DNA of 64,000 nucleotides from JABSQH01 sp965230015 (GCA_965230015.1 CBDDKF010000020.1:149090-213089); one strand, 5' to 3'; shown: positions 1 to 8,455, counted from the stretch's first letter. The notes: generated from the letters alone by a model not told the origin. Numbers and translations: made by a program.

Positions 1-474
1 TGGCTGCTCGAGTCGATCGGGATGGAGCCGATCGAGTTCGTCAGCCGTTACCCGCTGTGGTCGATCGTGGCCGTGCTCGTGTGGCAGTGGACGCCGTTCA
101 TGATGCTGATCATCCTCGCTGGGCTGACGAGTCAGCCGACCGACGTGCTCGAAGCGGCGCGGGTCGACGGGGCATCGACCCGTTCGATCTTCTTCCAGAT
201 CACGCTGCCGCACCTGCGGCCGTACCTCGAACTCGGCATCTTGCTCGGCTCGATCTACCTCATCCAGGTGTTCGATCAGATCGAAGTGATCACGGGAGGC
301 GGACCCGACTCGACAAACGTGCCGTACTTCGTGTTCCAGCGCTCGATCGGTGGCGGCTGGGAGTTCGGTGAAGCATCCGCATACGCCATCGTCGTCGTGA
401 TCGCCTCGATCATCATCGCCACCTTCGGGTTGCGTGTCGTCTCGGGGCTGCTCGCCGGAGAGGAGCCAGCATGA
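1..474 (+). CDS. Sugar-type ABC transporter permease (MalF/UgpA family), 5' end outside window
   Basis: Inner-membrane permease subunit of a carbohydrate-type ABC importer. Only the C-terminal 157 codons lie in the window; the frame is open from base 1, so the true start is upstream. The EAA loop that docks on the ATPase is visible as EAARVDGAS followed by ITLP, between hydrophobic segments WSIVAVLVWQW and LGILLGSIYLIQVF, with a last helix AIVVVIASIIIATFGLRVV. Its TGA stop overlaps the ATG of the second permease (ATGA), so the two are translationally coupled. The substrate cannot be read from this fragment. Family call secure. Confidence 0.93.
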   Translation, partial: WLLESIGMEPIEFVSRYPLWSIVAVLVWQWTPFMMLIILAGLTSQPTDVLEAARVDGASTRSIFFQITLPHLRPYLELGILLGSIYLIQVFDQIEVITGGGPDSTNVPYFVFQRSIGGGWEFGEASAYAIVVVIASIIIATFGLRVVSGLLAGEEPA

Positions 475-1325
475 GCACCGATACCGGCCCCATCGTCGGC
501 GAACGTCGGGCTGTCGCCCGGTTGCTGACGTTCCTCGCCTGGTTCTTCGTGTTTCTGCTGATCTTCCCGTTCTTGTGGATGATCCTCAACTCGTTCAAGG
601 AGGAGATCGACGCCAACGCCAGCCCGAAGCTGTTCTTCGATCCCACCTTGCAGCAATACCGCGAGGTCACCGAAGAGGGTCAGGGGCCGTTGAGCTTCAG
701 CGAGGCCTTCTCGAACTCCGCCTGGATAGTGGTGACGTCGACCGTGTTGGTGATGATCCTGGCGATCCCCGCTGCGTACGCCCTCGCCGTCCGCCCGGTG
801 AAGGCATGGCGGGACGCGTTGTTCTTCTTCATCTCCACCAAGTTCCTGCCGATCGTGGCGGCGATCCTCCCGTTGTGGATCATCGCCCGCAACCTCGATC
901 TGCTGAACACGCGAACGGTGCTGATCATCTTGTACACGGCGATGAACCTGCCGCTCGCGGTGTGGATGTTGCGATCGTTCTTCAACGAGGTGCCTGGCGA
1001 GCTCATCGAGGCGGCGCAGATCGACGGCGCGGGCCTGCGCGGACAGCTGTTCTCGGTGATTCTCCCGGTGGTGGCCCCCGGCCTGGCCGCGACCGCGCTG
1101 TTGTGTCTGATCTTTGCGTGGAACGAGTACTTCCTCGCCGTGCAGCTCAACCCCGTCGAGGGATCGACGGTGCCGATCTGGGTGACCTCGAACGTGAGCA
1201 CCCGCGGCAACTTCCTGGCCAAGCTGTCGGCGGCCTCGGTGCTGGCCACGTTGCCGGTGGTGATCGCGGGATGGTTCGCGGGCAAGCGAATGATTCGCGG
1301 CTTGGCGATGGGAGCGATCAAGTGA
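471..1325 (+). CDS. Sugar-type ABC transporter permease (MalG/UgpE family)
   Basis: Second permease of the carbohydrate importer, 284 residues, the usual length for MalG-type subunits. It starts at ATG overlapping the previous stop. A hydrophobic first helix near residues 17-37 (FLAWFFVFLLIFPFLWMIL) is followed by further helices and the conserved EAA loop around residues 178-197 (EAAQIDGAG then ILPVVAPG), the contact site for the ATPase. The gene ends 24 bases before the ATP-binding gene. Together the three genes form the membrane part of one importer; the solute-binding protein should lie upstream of the window. The substrate is unknown, since sugars, polyols and glycerol-3-phosphate are all carried by this family. 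Confidence 0.94.
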   Translation: MSTDTGPIVGERRAVARLLTFLAWFFVFLLIFPFLWMILNSFKEEIDANASPKLFFDPTLQQYREVTEEGQGPLSFSEAFSNSAWIVVTSTVLVMILAIPAAYALAVRPVKAWRDALFFFISTKFLPIVAAILPLWIIARNLDLLNTRTVLIILYTAMNLPLAVWMLRSFFNEVPGELIEAAQIDGAGLRGQLFSVILPVVAPGLAATALLCLIFAWNEYFLAVQLNPVEGSTVPIWVTSNVSTRGNFLAKLSAASVLATLPVVIAGWFAGKRMIRGLAMGAIK

Positions 1326-1349
1326 CGACAAGCGACCTGGGAGGCCGAC

Positions 1350-2438
1350 GTGGCTGAAGTCAGATACGAAGCGGCGACGCGCATCTATCCGGGGACCGAC
1401 ACCCCGGCAGTCGACGAGCTCGACCTGAACATCAAAGACGGTGAACTGCTGGTGCTCGTCGGCCCGTCCGGGTCGGGGAAGTCGACCGCATTGCGCATGC
1501 TGGCCGGCCTGGAGTTGGTCGATCGGGGTGCGGTGTACATCGGCGATCGCGACGTCACGCTCGTTCCTCCTAAGGACCGCGACATCGCCATGGTGTTCCA
1601 GAACTATGCGCTGTACCCGCAGATGACCGTGGCGGCGAACATGGGGTTTGCGCTCAAACAGCAGGGTGTACCCAAAGAGCAGCGCGTCGAGCAGGTGCGC
1701 GAGGCAGCACGGATCCTCGATCTCGAGCCGTACATCGACCGCAAGCCGAAGAATCTGTCGGGCGGTCAGCGGCAGCGCGTGGCGATGGGCCGAGCGATCG
1801 TTCGCCGTCCTCAGGTGTTCTTGATGGACGAACCGTTGTCGAACCTCGACGCCAAGCTGCGCGTGCAGACGCGTACCCAGCTGGCCGACCTGCAAGCCCG
1901 CCTCGGGGTGACGACGGTGTACGTCACCCACGACCAGGTCGAGGCGATGACCATGGGCCATCGCGTCGCGGTGCTGCGCGACGGCAAGTTGCAACAGGTC
2001 GATACGCCCAAGGAGCTGTATCGCCGTCCGGCGAATCTGTTCGTTGCCGGGTTCATCGGCTCGCCAGCGATGAACCTGGTGCACGCCAACGTCACCGAGC
2101 GTGGGGCCGAGATTGGCAAGCTCATCGTGCCGATCGACCCGATCGCCCGTGCCGAGATCGCCGAGCGGGGACTGCGCGAGGTGGTCGTCGGTGCGCGCCC
2201 CGAGCATCTCGAACTCTCCGCCGATGGGGCGAGCGGTGAAGTGGTGGTGGTCGAAGAACTCGGCTCGGAGGCATACCTCCACGTGCACCTGCCCCACGAG
2301 GACGAGCATCGTTTGCTCGTGGTGCGGGTGCCCGGTGAAACCAGGATCACTCGCGGCGACGTGGTGCAGGTCGGCGCCACCCCCAAAGTGCACTTCTTCG
2401 ATCCCGACGGCGACCGGCTCGGCGAGCCGATCGACTGA
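1350..2438 (+). CDS. ugpC: Sugar ABC transporter ATP-binding protein (UgpC/MsmK/MalK type)
   Basis: Cytoplasmic ATPase energising the preceding permeases; 362 residues with a GTG start. Visible motifs are Walker A GPSGSGKST (about residues 37-45), signature LSGGQRQRVA (about 136-145), Walker B VFLMDEPLSNLDAK (about 156-169) and the H-loop VTHDQ (about 191). The C-terminal third is a TOBE/MalK-like regulatory region, the length expected for the sn-glycerol-3-phosphate/multiple-sugar ATPase family. Such ATPases are often shared between several importers, so the substrate cannot be assigned. The ugpC symbol follows the family label and does not claim glycerol-3-phosphate transport. Confidence 0.93.
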   Translation: MAEVRYEAATRIYPGTDTPAVDELDLNIKDGELLVLVGPSGSGKSTALRMLAGLELVDRGAVYIGDRDVTLVPPKDRDIAMVFQNYALYPQMTVAANMGFALKQQGVPKEQRVEQVREAARILDLEPYIDRKPKNLSGGQRQRVAMGRAIVRRPQVFLMDEPLSNLDAKLRVQTRTQLADLQARLGVTTVYVTHDQVEAMTMGHRVAVLRDGKLQQVDTPKELYRRPANLFVAGFIGSPAMNLVHANVTERGAEIGKLIVPIDPIARAEIAERGLREVVVGARPEHLELSADGASGEVVVVEELGSEAYLHVHLPHEDEHRLLVVRVPGETRITRGDVVQVGATPKVHFFDPDGDRLGEPID

Positions 2439-2507
2439 ACGCGTCGTCCTCCGCTGTCTCTTCGGGGTCACCGGCCGAGGCGACACTCGACTACTAGCGT
2501 CGGCCGT

Positions 2508-3167
2508 ATGTCGGTTGAAGAGAACGCAGTCGAAGGCGCCAAGAAGGCGACTGGCGACGACAGCATCACGGTCGCCGGATGGTTCACGCCACGTGGGTAT
2601 CGCGGCCGCAAGATGGCGGGGATGTACGTCGGCGGCGACGTCGGCAGTGGCGTCGGCGATCTTGTCGGTGGCATGGACGGCGACCTCATCGGTGATGCCG
2701 TCGGGCTCGTGGCTGGCTACGCGGTCGGTGCGCTCTGGGGTGCGCACAAGAACAAGCTCGCCTCGGGGAAGCAGTACGGCCCCGACGGTAAAGAGATCGA
2801 GACGAGCACCGACAAGGCGATCGAGGACACCGGCAAGAAGCAGCACCGCAAGTGGTTGGTCGCGGCGAGCCACGACACGGTGTACGTGCTCTGGCCGGAC
2901 CACATGGTGAAAGGTGTCGCCGACGGCGAGCTCCATCTCGTGCAAACGATCAAGCGCGACGACCTGTCGGTGGTGTTGCATGCGCGCGGCACCGTGCGGA
3001 TGATGCAGCTGGTCGACCATGCGAGTGGTGAGGCGATCGACCTCGAGGGATCGCGCATCGGATGGTCGCACTCGAAGGCACTCATTCACGAGCTGACGAC
3101 GGCACGCGAACCGACCGCCGACGACATCGCCGAGGAACACGCCGAAGAGGCGGCCGGCGTCGGCTGA
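2508..3167 (+). CDS. Hypothetical glycine-rich protein with a PH-like second half
   Basis: Unrecognised 219-residue protein. Residues about 35-80 form a small-residue, glycine-rich stretch (GGDVGSGVGDLVGGMDGDLIGDAVGLVAGYAVGALWGAH) resembling glycine-zipper segments that insert in or pack along membranes. The second half (KWLVAASHDTVYVLW to ARGTVRMMQLVD) has the alternating pattern of a beta-rich domain and may be a PH-like fold, which is an inference. There is no signal peptide. The C-terminus is acidic and alanine-rich. It stands alone between the ABC operon and the convergent TetR gene, whose stop is only 10 bases away. Real gene by codon use and a good ATG; function unknown. Confidence 0.8.
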   Translation: MSVEENAVEGAKKATGDDSITVAGWFTPRGYRGRKMAGMYVGGDVGSGVGDLVGGMDGDLIGDAVGLVAGYAVGALWGAHKNKLASGKQYGPDGKEIETSTDKAIEDTGKKQHRKWLVAASHDTVYVLWPDHMVKGVADGELHLVQTIKRDDLSVVLHARGTVRMMQLVDHASGEAIDLEGSRIGWSHSKALIHELTTAREPTADDIAEEHAEEAAGVG

Positions 3168-3176
3168 CGCACGCCG

Positions 3177-3773
3177 CTACTCGTCGGCGAGATCGAGCGA
3201 CGTGCGCACTGCCGTCGCCCACCAACGGTGTGTCTCGTCGGTGTCGCCGGCTTCGCGGCTGGCGAGGCCAGCACTCCGCCGAAACTCGCGTCCGAAGAGC
3301 GACTCGAACGCCAACGCCTGGTGCAGCGCCGCCACGGCAACCTGCGTCTCGTTGATCGGGGCACTCGGATCGCGTCGGCGTCGCTGTAGTTCGGTGACCA
3401 CGGGCTCGAGCAACGCCGCACCTCGACTGCGCCAACCAGACTGGTAGAGGGCGAGCGCGAGCTCGGCGTACCCGTTGCGGTACGCAGCGCCCAGCGACGC
3501 GATCAGTTGCTCGAGCGAGCCGTCGCCGTTGCGCCATCGAGTGAGCGCGTCGTCGACCGCGGTTGCGATCTGTCGACCGCCGTAGATCACCAACTCGCGC
3601 AGCAGATCGTCACGACTACCCAGGTGGTGGGCGACGCCTGCATCGGTCATCCCGACCCGTTGGGCGATGGCTCGTACCTGCACTCCAGCGACGCCGCCGT
3701 CGGCCAACAGCGCCGCCGCGGCCGCGAGGATCTCGGCCTTCGCCTCGGCGGGGGTTCGACGTTTGCGGGGCAT
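3177..3773 (-). CDS. TetR/AcrR family transcriptional regulator
   Basis: One-component repressor of 198 residues. The N-terminal helix-turn-helix is clear (AAALLADGGVAGVQVRAIAQRVGMTDAGVAHHLGSRDDLL, about residues 18-56); the rest is a ligand-binding/dimerisation domain with no assignable ligand. It is transcribed away from the alpha/beta hydrolase. The intergenic space holds two copies of one inverted repeat, the nearer one only 11 bases from this start codon. That is the normal arrangement for a TetR protein repressing itself and a divergent target, so the hydrolase is the best candidate target and its substrate a plausible inducer. Confidence 0.93.
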   Translation of the reverse strand: MPRKRRTPAEAKAEILAAAAALLADGGVAGVQVRAIAQRVGMTDAGVAHHLGSRDDLLRELVIYGGRQIATAVDDALTRWRNGDGSLEQLIASLGAAYRNGYAELALALYQSGWRSRGAALLEPVVTELQRRRRDPSAPINETQVAVAALHQALAFESLFGREFRRSAGLASREAGDTDETHRWWATAVRTSLDLADE

Positions 3774-3783
3774 CGGAGCAGTC

Positions 3784-3803
3784 TACCTTGACATCTCAAA
3801 GTA
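3784..3803. promoter_or_regulatory. TetR operator, site 1 (imperfect 8-4-8 inverted repeat)
   Basis: TACCTTGA-CATC-TCAAAGTA: two 8-base arms with a 4-base centre and one mismatch. It overlaps a TTGACA hexamer (3788-3793) that could be the -35 of the rightward hydrolase promoter. Same architecture as site 2, whose centre is 32 bases away, about three helical turns. Confidence 0.7.
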
Positions 3804-3815
3804 ACCGTGTACCTT

Positions 3816-3835
3816 TACCTTGGTAAGCCAAGGTA
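3816..3835. promoter_or_regulatory. TetR operator, site 2 (perfect 8-4-8 palindrome)
   Basis: TACCTTGG-TAAG-CCAAGGTA, a perfect inverted repeat with the same arm sequence as site 1. A further TACCTT half-site directly abuts it at 3810-3815. It covers the TTG codon at 3820 that is the longest possible start of the hydrolase, which argues that translation begins further in. Confidence 0.78.
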
Positions 3836-3849
3836 TTGATTTTTTGGAC

Positions 3850-4593
3850 GTGACGGCTGCCGGTGTGCGTGATGCGGAACGGGAGGTCGCCGACGCAGTC
3901 GAATTCGAACTCCGCCGTGGCGACGTGACGTTGCACGGCGACTCGCGGGGCGTCGGCCCAGCGGTGGTCTTCCTGCACGCCGGCCGTGAGCGCCGTTCGG
4001 TGTGGATGCCAGTGATCGAGCGGTTGCGCCGCACGTCGGCGTTGCGCTGCGTCACGTTGGACCTGCGCGGGCACGGTGCCAGCAATGGCGTCGCCGACGA
4101 CCTCGCTGTGCTGGGCCGAGATGTCGGCGCGCTCGTCTCTCTCGTCGGGACTCCGGTGGTCGTCGTCGGCTGTTCGCTCGGTGGCCTCGCCGCACTGGCC
4201 GCGTTGTCTGACCCGGCGACGCGCCAGTGTGTCGCCGGGGTCGTTCTCGTCGACGTCGTCCCAGAACCCGAGCCCGGTCCGGTCTGGCAGTTTCTCGGCG
4301 ACTGGGGGCTCCTGCCGGAGGCAGCGACGTTGTTCGACGAGCTGATCGATCACGGTCCGCGGCTTGCGGCGAACTTGTCGTCGTTCGGCGGAAAGGTGGC
4401 GCTGGTGCGTGCCGAACGTTCGGCGCTCACCGCTCGCGACTGCACCCGCTTCTACCGAGAGCACGGAGCGAGCGTGATCGAGATCGAGGGTGTCAGCCAC
4501 CTCGTTGCCCGTGACGACCCCGAGCGACTGGGGTCTGAGTTGTCATGCTTGTTGGCGGCGTGGCTGCCGACCGCTCGGGCGCGGCAGGCGTAG
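3850..4593 (+). CDS. Alpha/beta-fold hydrolase
   Basis: Small serine hydrolase, 247 residues from GTG 3850. Visible are the oxyanion-loop region FLHAGRERRSVW, the nucleophile elbow GCSLGG with the catalytic Ser, and a C-terminal GVSHLVARDDP whose His completes the triad. It is soluble, with no signal peptide; the substrate may be an ester, lactone or epoxide. The frame is open back to a TTG at 3820, but that codon lies inside a perfect operator palindrome, so GTG 3850 (or TTG 3844, with AAGG ten bases upstream) is preferred. It is probably repressed by the divergent TetR protein. Its stop lies two bases from the convergent E2-like gene. Confidence 0.88.
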   Translation: MTAAGVRDAEREVADAVEFELRRGDVTLHGDSRGVGPAVVFLHAGRERRSVWMPVIERLRRTSALRCVTLDLRGHGASNGVADDLAVLGRDVGALVSLVGTPVVVVGCSLGGLAALAALSDPATRQCVAGVVLVDVVPEPEPGPVWQFLGDWGLLPEAATLFDELIDHGPRLAANLSSFGGKVALVRAERSALTARDCTRFYREHGASVIEIEGVSHLVARDDPERLGSELSCLLAAWLPTARARQA

Positions 4594-4595
4594 CG

Positions 4596-5702
4596 CTACG
4601 TCGCCATCGGGAGTTGGGCGAGAGCGTCTCCAGCGCGAGCGAGTTGGTACGCGACCGTTCTCAGCGTGGCTCCGGCTGCTGCGGCCGCGGCGAGCGCTGG
4701 GTCGACGGTCATCGTCAACCGAATGCGCGGCCGGTCGACGGTGGCGCCGTGACGGAGGCGTGCGGACCACTCGATCGGTCCGATGGCGAGTGTCATCGCC
4801 GTGCCGGCAGGGACCACCGGCGACATCAGCTCCACGCCTGAGTCGCTGAGATCGATCATCATCACCTGGCACTCGCCGGCCGAGACCGGCCGAGCCGTCT
4901 CCCGCGCCCGCACGATCGACACGAGTTCCGCGAGATCGGTGGGAGCGACCCGAAGAGCCGGTTCGAGCGTCACAGAACGCGTCAGCGCGAACGCACGGAC
5001 GGGTTCGGCAACGAGCTGGTGTTGGGCCAGCGCCTCGAACGTGGCGCGTGCGACGAGATCGGCGATCGACGCGGCAATCCCAAAGCGTTGCGCATACGAG
5101 ATCACACCAAGCGCCTCGGCGACGTCGACTTCAGCGCGCAAGCCGATCAGTTCCGCAGCAGCGTGGCGAGGACGCGTGCTCGGCGCCCCCTCTCGTGTTG
5201 CACCGAGCACATCTCGTCCGACGATCCGACCGGAGGGGCCACTGCCGGTCAGCGTGGCGAGTGGCACCCGGCGTCGTGTGGCGAGCGTTCGCGCCCACGG
5301 TGACGCGCGAACTCGTGCGCCGTGATCCTGCGCGGGCGCCTGCCGCGGTGCGGGAAGTGGTGACGGGGACGGTGCGGCGGCACGGACCTCTTCGGTGGCT
5401 CGTGGTGGCGCGGGCGAGGAGGCAGCCGACTGCTCGGGTTCGTCGACGGCGTCGGGCTCCGCACTGTCGGGAGAGCCCAGGCGGCCGAGCAACCCGCCGA
5501 CTGCAACGACGGCACCGGTATCGGCCTCGATCGAACCGATCGTGCCCGCCGCGGGGGCCTCGATCTCCACCTCGGTCTTGTCCGCATTGACGGTGGCGAT
5601 GGGTTGGCCGGCGTCAACGGTGTCGCCGACATCGACGAGCCACTCGACGACCTCGACCTCCTCGATCGTGAGGCCAACCTTGGGAACGATGATGTCGCTC
5701 AT
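4596..5702 (-). CDS. E2-like lipoyl protein (2-oxoacid dehydrogenase acyltransferase family) lacking the catalytic His motif
   Basis: Domain order follows an E2 acyltransferase: N-terminal lipoyl domain with the lipoylated Lys in ADKTE (K42), a long Pro/Ala/Ser linker (about residues 80-125), a peripheral subunit-binding domain (ASPWARTLA to GPSGRIVGRDVL) and a C-terminal chloramphenicol-acetyltransferase-like region. The hallmark DHRxxDG motif near the C-terminus is absent: the aligned segment reads TMTVDPALAAAAAAGATL. At 368 residues it is also short. It may act as a lipoyl carrier or scaffold and not as an acyltransferase. Last gene of the leftward operon, ATGA-coupled to the enoyl-CoA hydratase. 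No E3 gene is present in the window. Confidence 0.87.
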   Translation of the reverse strand: MSDIIVPKVGLTIEEVEVVEWLVDVGDTVDAGQPIATVNADKTEVEIEAPAAGTIGSIEADTGAVVAVGGLLGRLGSPDSAEPDAVDEPEQSAASSPAPPRATEEVRAAAPSPSPLPAPRQAPAQDHGARVRASPWARTLATRRRVPLATLTGSGPSGRIVGRDVLGATREGAPSTRPRHAAAELIGLRAEVDVAEALGVISYAQRFGIAASIADLVARATFEALAQHQLVAEPVRAFALTRSVTLEPALRVAPTDLAELVSIVRARETARPVSAGECQVMMIDLSDSGVELMSPVVPAGTAMTLAIGPIEWSARLRHGATVDRPRIRLTMTVDPALAAAAAAGATLRTVAYQLARAGDALAQLPMAT

Positions 5703-6478
5703 CGTCCGGGGAAGTTGGGCTGCCGCTTGTCGAGGAAGGCGCGCATGCCCTCCTTCTGATCGCCGCCCCCAAACAGCAACGCGAACTCGGCCAGCACGTA
5801 CTCGATGCCGCGGTCGAGGTCCATCTCGCTGCCGATGTTCACTGCCCGTTTGGCGGCCGCGAGCGCGAGAGGGCTGCGCGCTGCCAGCTGTTCGGCGAGT
5901 TCTCGGGTTGCTTCAGGCAGCTGGGCTCGCGGCACGAGCCGGTTGACCAGACCCACCCGGTGGGCCTCAGCTGCCGGCCACGGGTCGCCGAGCATCAGGA
6001 TCTCTTTGGCGATCGGTCGACCAACCCACCGAGTGATGCGTATCGAGGCTCCCGCGCCCGGCAGCACGCCGACACGGGCTTCGACCAAGCCGAAGCTGGC
6101 GTCGTCGCTGGCGACGACGAGGTCGCAGCAGAGTGTCAGCTCGGTTCCTCCGGCGATGCAGTGGCCGTGGACCGACGCGACGACGGGCTGGCGAATCGAC
6201 TCGATCGTGTGGAACAGGTCGATCCACAAGCGGTTGCTCTCGCGAATCTCGAACGGACCGCGCTCGGCGAGTTCTGCAAGGTCGGCCCCCGTGCAGAACG
6301 CGCGCTCGCCCTCCCCACGAATCACGACAACCCGTACGTCGGGGTCGTCGTCGCACCGGCGAAGCTGCTCGGTGGCGTCCACCAGCATCTCGTCGGTGAA
6401 CGCGTTGAGCTTGTCGGGACGATTGAGCACCAGCGTGGCGACGGGCCCGTTGCGCTCGATCAGTATGTGGTCGCTCAC
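5699..6478 (-). CDS. Enoyl-CoA hydratase/isomerase family protein (crotonase)
   Basis: Cytoplasmic crotonase-fold enzyme, 259 residues from a GTG that overlaps the E1-beta stop (GTGA). The oxyanion-hole regions are visible: AFCTGADLAEL near residue 60 and HGHCIAGGTELTLCCDLVVASDDA near residues 100-125, followed by GVLPGAGASIRI. The usual catalytic Glu pair is not clearly conserved at GAGAS, so hydratase versus isomerase cannot be settled. The frame is open another 116 codons upstream, but that part shadows the E1-beta gene. It presumably handles an enoyl-CoA intermediate of the pathway that also uses the ligase and thiolase encoded upstream. Confidence 0.9.
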   Translation of the reverse strand: MSDHILIERNGPVATLVLNRPDKLNAFTDEMLVDATEQLRRCDDDPDVRVVVIRGEGERAFCTGADLAELAERGPFEIRESNRLWIDLFHTIESIRQPVVASVHGHCIAGGTELTLCCDLVVASDDASFGLVEARVGVLPGAGASIRITRWVGRPIAKEILMLGDPWPAAEAHRVGLVNRLVPRAQLPEATRELAEQLAARSPLALAAAKRAVNIGSEMDLDRGIEYVLAEFALLFGGGDQKEGMRAFLDKRQPNFPGR

Positions 6479-7443
6479 GCGAGCAACGCCTCCGCCGCTT
6501 TGACCACGTCGTCGGTGTCTGGCAGCACGAACTGCTCGAGTGGTGGGCTGTACGGCACCGGAGTAAATGGGGCCGCGACGCGCTCGATCGGCGCGTCGAG
6601 TTCGTCGAACGCTACCGACTGGAGCGTCGCTGCGATTTCCGCTCCGATACCAGCGAAACCCGGCGTCTCCTGCACGAGCAGCATCCGGTGGGTGCGGGCG
6701 ATCGACGCCCGCAGCGTGGCCACGTCGAGCGGTTGGATCGAACGGAGATCGATGAGCTCGACTTCCACGCCGGAAGCGACCAGACGCTCGGTTGCCTGCT
6801 GGGCCGGGCGCAGGCCGCCACCCCATGCGACGATCGAGATGTCGGTGCCGTTGCGGTAGGTGTGCGCACGACCAAAGGGGATGAGCTGGTCGTCGACCTC
6901 GCCGCGCTGTTGCAGCAGCGCCTTGTGGAAGATCACGAACGTCGGATCGTCGTCGCGCACCGCCCAGCGCAGCATTCCTGCCACGTCGCCTGGGGTCGAC
7001 GGGGTTGCCACCTTGAGGCCGGGCATCGAACCGAGCCAGGCCTCGTAGGTGCCCGAGTGCTGGGGGCCGGCGTTGAGCCGGCCGCCGCCGAAGCTGATCA
7101 CGGTCAGCGGCATCGCCAGCTGGCCACCCGACATGTAGCGAATCTTGGCGATCTGGTTGACGACCTGATCCATACAGGCGGGGAAGAAGTCGGCGAACGA
7201 GATCTCGACGATCGGCCGCAGGCCGGTCGCCGCAGCGCCGACGGCGGCGCCCATGAAGCCGGTTTCGCCGGCCGGTGTGTCGCGCACGCGAGCCGGACCG
7301 AACTCCTGCTGCAGTCCGCGTGTCTGGGCGTAGATGCCGTCGGGTTGCCCAACGTCTTCGCCCATCAGGAACACCGCTTCGTCGCGCGCGAGCTCATCGC
7401 GCAGGGCAGAGGTGATCGCTTGGAAGTACTTGAGTTCGGTCAT
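6475..7443 (-). CDS. TPP-dependent 2-oxoacid/acetoin dehydrogenase E1 beta subunit
   Basis: Beta subunit of a heterotetrameric E1 component, 322 residues from the ATG of MTELKYFQAI, ten bases after the E1-alpha stop; a longer reading adds 20 residues without family support. Family hallmarks are GEDVGQPDGIYAQTRGLQQEFG, DTPAGETGFMGAAVGAA and the C-terminal VEVELIDLRSIQPLD. In the complex it pairs with the alpha subunit to decarboxylate a 2-oxo acid (or cleave acetoin) and pass the acyl group to lipoyl-E2. The substrate is unassigned; the CoA-ligase and thiolase neighbours suggest acyl-CoA metabolism and not central pyruvate oxidation. Confidence 0.92.
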   Translation of the reverse strand: MTELKYFQAITSALRDELARDEAVFLMGEDVGQPDGIYAQTRGLQQEFGPARVRDTPAGETGFMGAAVGAAATGLRPIVEISFADFFPACMDQVVNQIAKIRYMSGGQLAMPLTVISFGGGRLNAGPQHSGTYEAWLGSMPGLKVATPSTPGDVAGMLRWAVRDDDPTFVIFHKALLQQRGEVDDQLIPFGRAHTYRNGTDISIVAWGGGLRPAQQATERLVASGVEVELIDLRSIQPLDVATLRASIARTHRMLLVQETPGFAGIGAEIAATLQSVAFDELDAPIERVAAPFTPVPYSPPLEQFVLPDTDDVVKAAEALLA

Positions 7444-7453
7444 CGCCGCTCCG

Positions 7454-8455
7454 TCATGACGCGATCGCTCCCGGGAGAATCCCTGTGCTGTCGACATACA
7501 CATCGCTCAGCGCATCCTCGGGAATCGGGAGAGGGCTGTTCCGGGCGAACTCGACTGCGTCGGCGAGTTCGCGTTCGATGTCGGCTTCGATCGCGGTCAG
7601 CGCTTCGTCGTCGAGATCGCCAGCGGTGCGCAGATGGTCGACGAGATGTTGGATCGGATCGCGCTCGGTTGCTGCGGCGAGTTCATCGGCGTCGCGGTAG
7701 CGCTGCTGGTCACCTTCGAAGTGCCCCGTCCAGCGGGCAACGATCACCTCGAGGAGCTGCGGACCCTCGCCGCGCCGCGCTGCATCGATCGCGTCCGCGG
7801 CCGCTGTGCGCACGGCGAGCGCGTCTTCCCCGTCGACCGACACGGCTGGGATGCCGTACCCGGCGCCGCGTTCGGCGAGTGACTCGACCGACACGTGTAC
7901 GTCGTACGGGGTGAGTTCGGCGAGCCCGTTGATCTCGGCGACGAACACGACGGGCAGCTTCCAGCACGCAGCGAGGTTCATCGCCTCGTGTACCGCGCCC
8001 TGCGCCGATGCTCCTTCGCCGAAGAACGTCACGGCCACCTCGTCGGTGCCGCGCAGCTGTGCTGACAGCGCCGCTCCCACGGCGATCGGCTGACCAGCAC
8101 CGAGGATGCCGTTGGCGCCTAGCACGCCGATCGCGGCGTCGAAGATGTGCATCGATCCGGCCTTGCCCTTGCAATAGCCCGTCGATTTACCCATCAGCTC
8201 GGCCATCATCGGCCCCATCGCCGCGCCTTTGGCGATGATGTGGCCATGACCCCGATGGGTGGCCGTGATCCAGTCGTCGGCGCGCAGTGCACCGACCACG
8301 CCGGCCGGCACGCTCTCTTGGCCGAGGCACAGATGGATGAATCCCGGGATCTCGTTGTCCTGGAACAACTGGCGCGCCCGTTCTTCGAACCGTCGGATGC
8401 GCAGCATCGTGCGCAAGAGCTCACGCGCCTCGTCTGGCGCGGCCGCATTCGGCAT
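7454..8455 (-). CDS. TPP-dependent 2-oxoacid/acetoin dehydrogenase E1 alpha subunit
   Basis: Alpha subunit, 333 residues, the usual length. The TPP-binding signature is present in variant form: FFGEGASAQGAVHEAMNLAACWKL then VFVAEINGLAE, with Glu replacing the usual Asp of GDG and Ile-Asn replacing Asn-Asn. Other family landmarks are RIRRFEERARQLF, ATHRGHGHIIAKGA and GKSTGYCKGKAGSMH, typical of the acetoin/branched-chain dehydrogenase group. It lies between the thiolase gene and the E1-beta gene on the same strand, separated by 5 and 10 bases, so co-transcription is nearly certain. Confidence 0.92.
   Translation of the reverse strand: MPNAAAPDEARELLRTMLRIRRFEERARQLFQDNEIPGFIHLCLGQESVPAGVVGALRADDWITATHRGHGHIIAKGAAMGPMMAELMGKSTGYCKGKAGSMHIFDAAIGVLGANGILGAGQPIAVGAALSAQLRGTDEVAVTFFGEGASAQGAVHEAMNLAACWKLPVVFVAEINGLAELTPYDVHVSVESLAERGAGYGIPAVSVDGEDALAVRTAAADAIDAARRGEGPQLLEVIVARWTGHFEGDQQRYRDADELAAATERDPIQHLVDHLRTAGDLDDEALTAIEADIERELADAVEFARNSPLPIPEDALSDVYVDSTGILPGAIAS

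Noticed and set aside
1041..1052. GGACAGCTGTTC inside the second permease gene as a fourth copy of the LuxR-type palindrome.
   Set aside because: It is coding sequence, the right arm is imperfect, and it is not upstream of a gene start.
276..3140. A 954-codon open frame on the minus strand across the sugar ABC operon.
   Set aside because: It is antisense to three clear ABC genes and the hypothetical protein, has Arg/His/Asp-rich composition typical of high-GC shadows, and shows no family motif.
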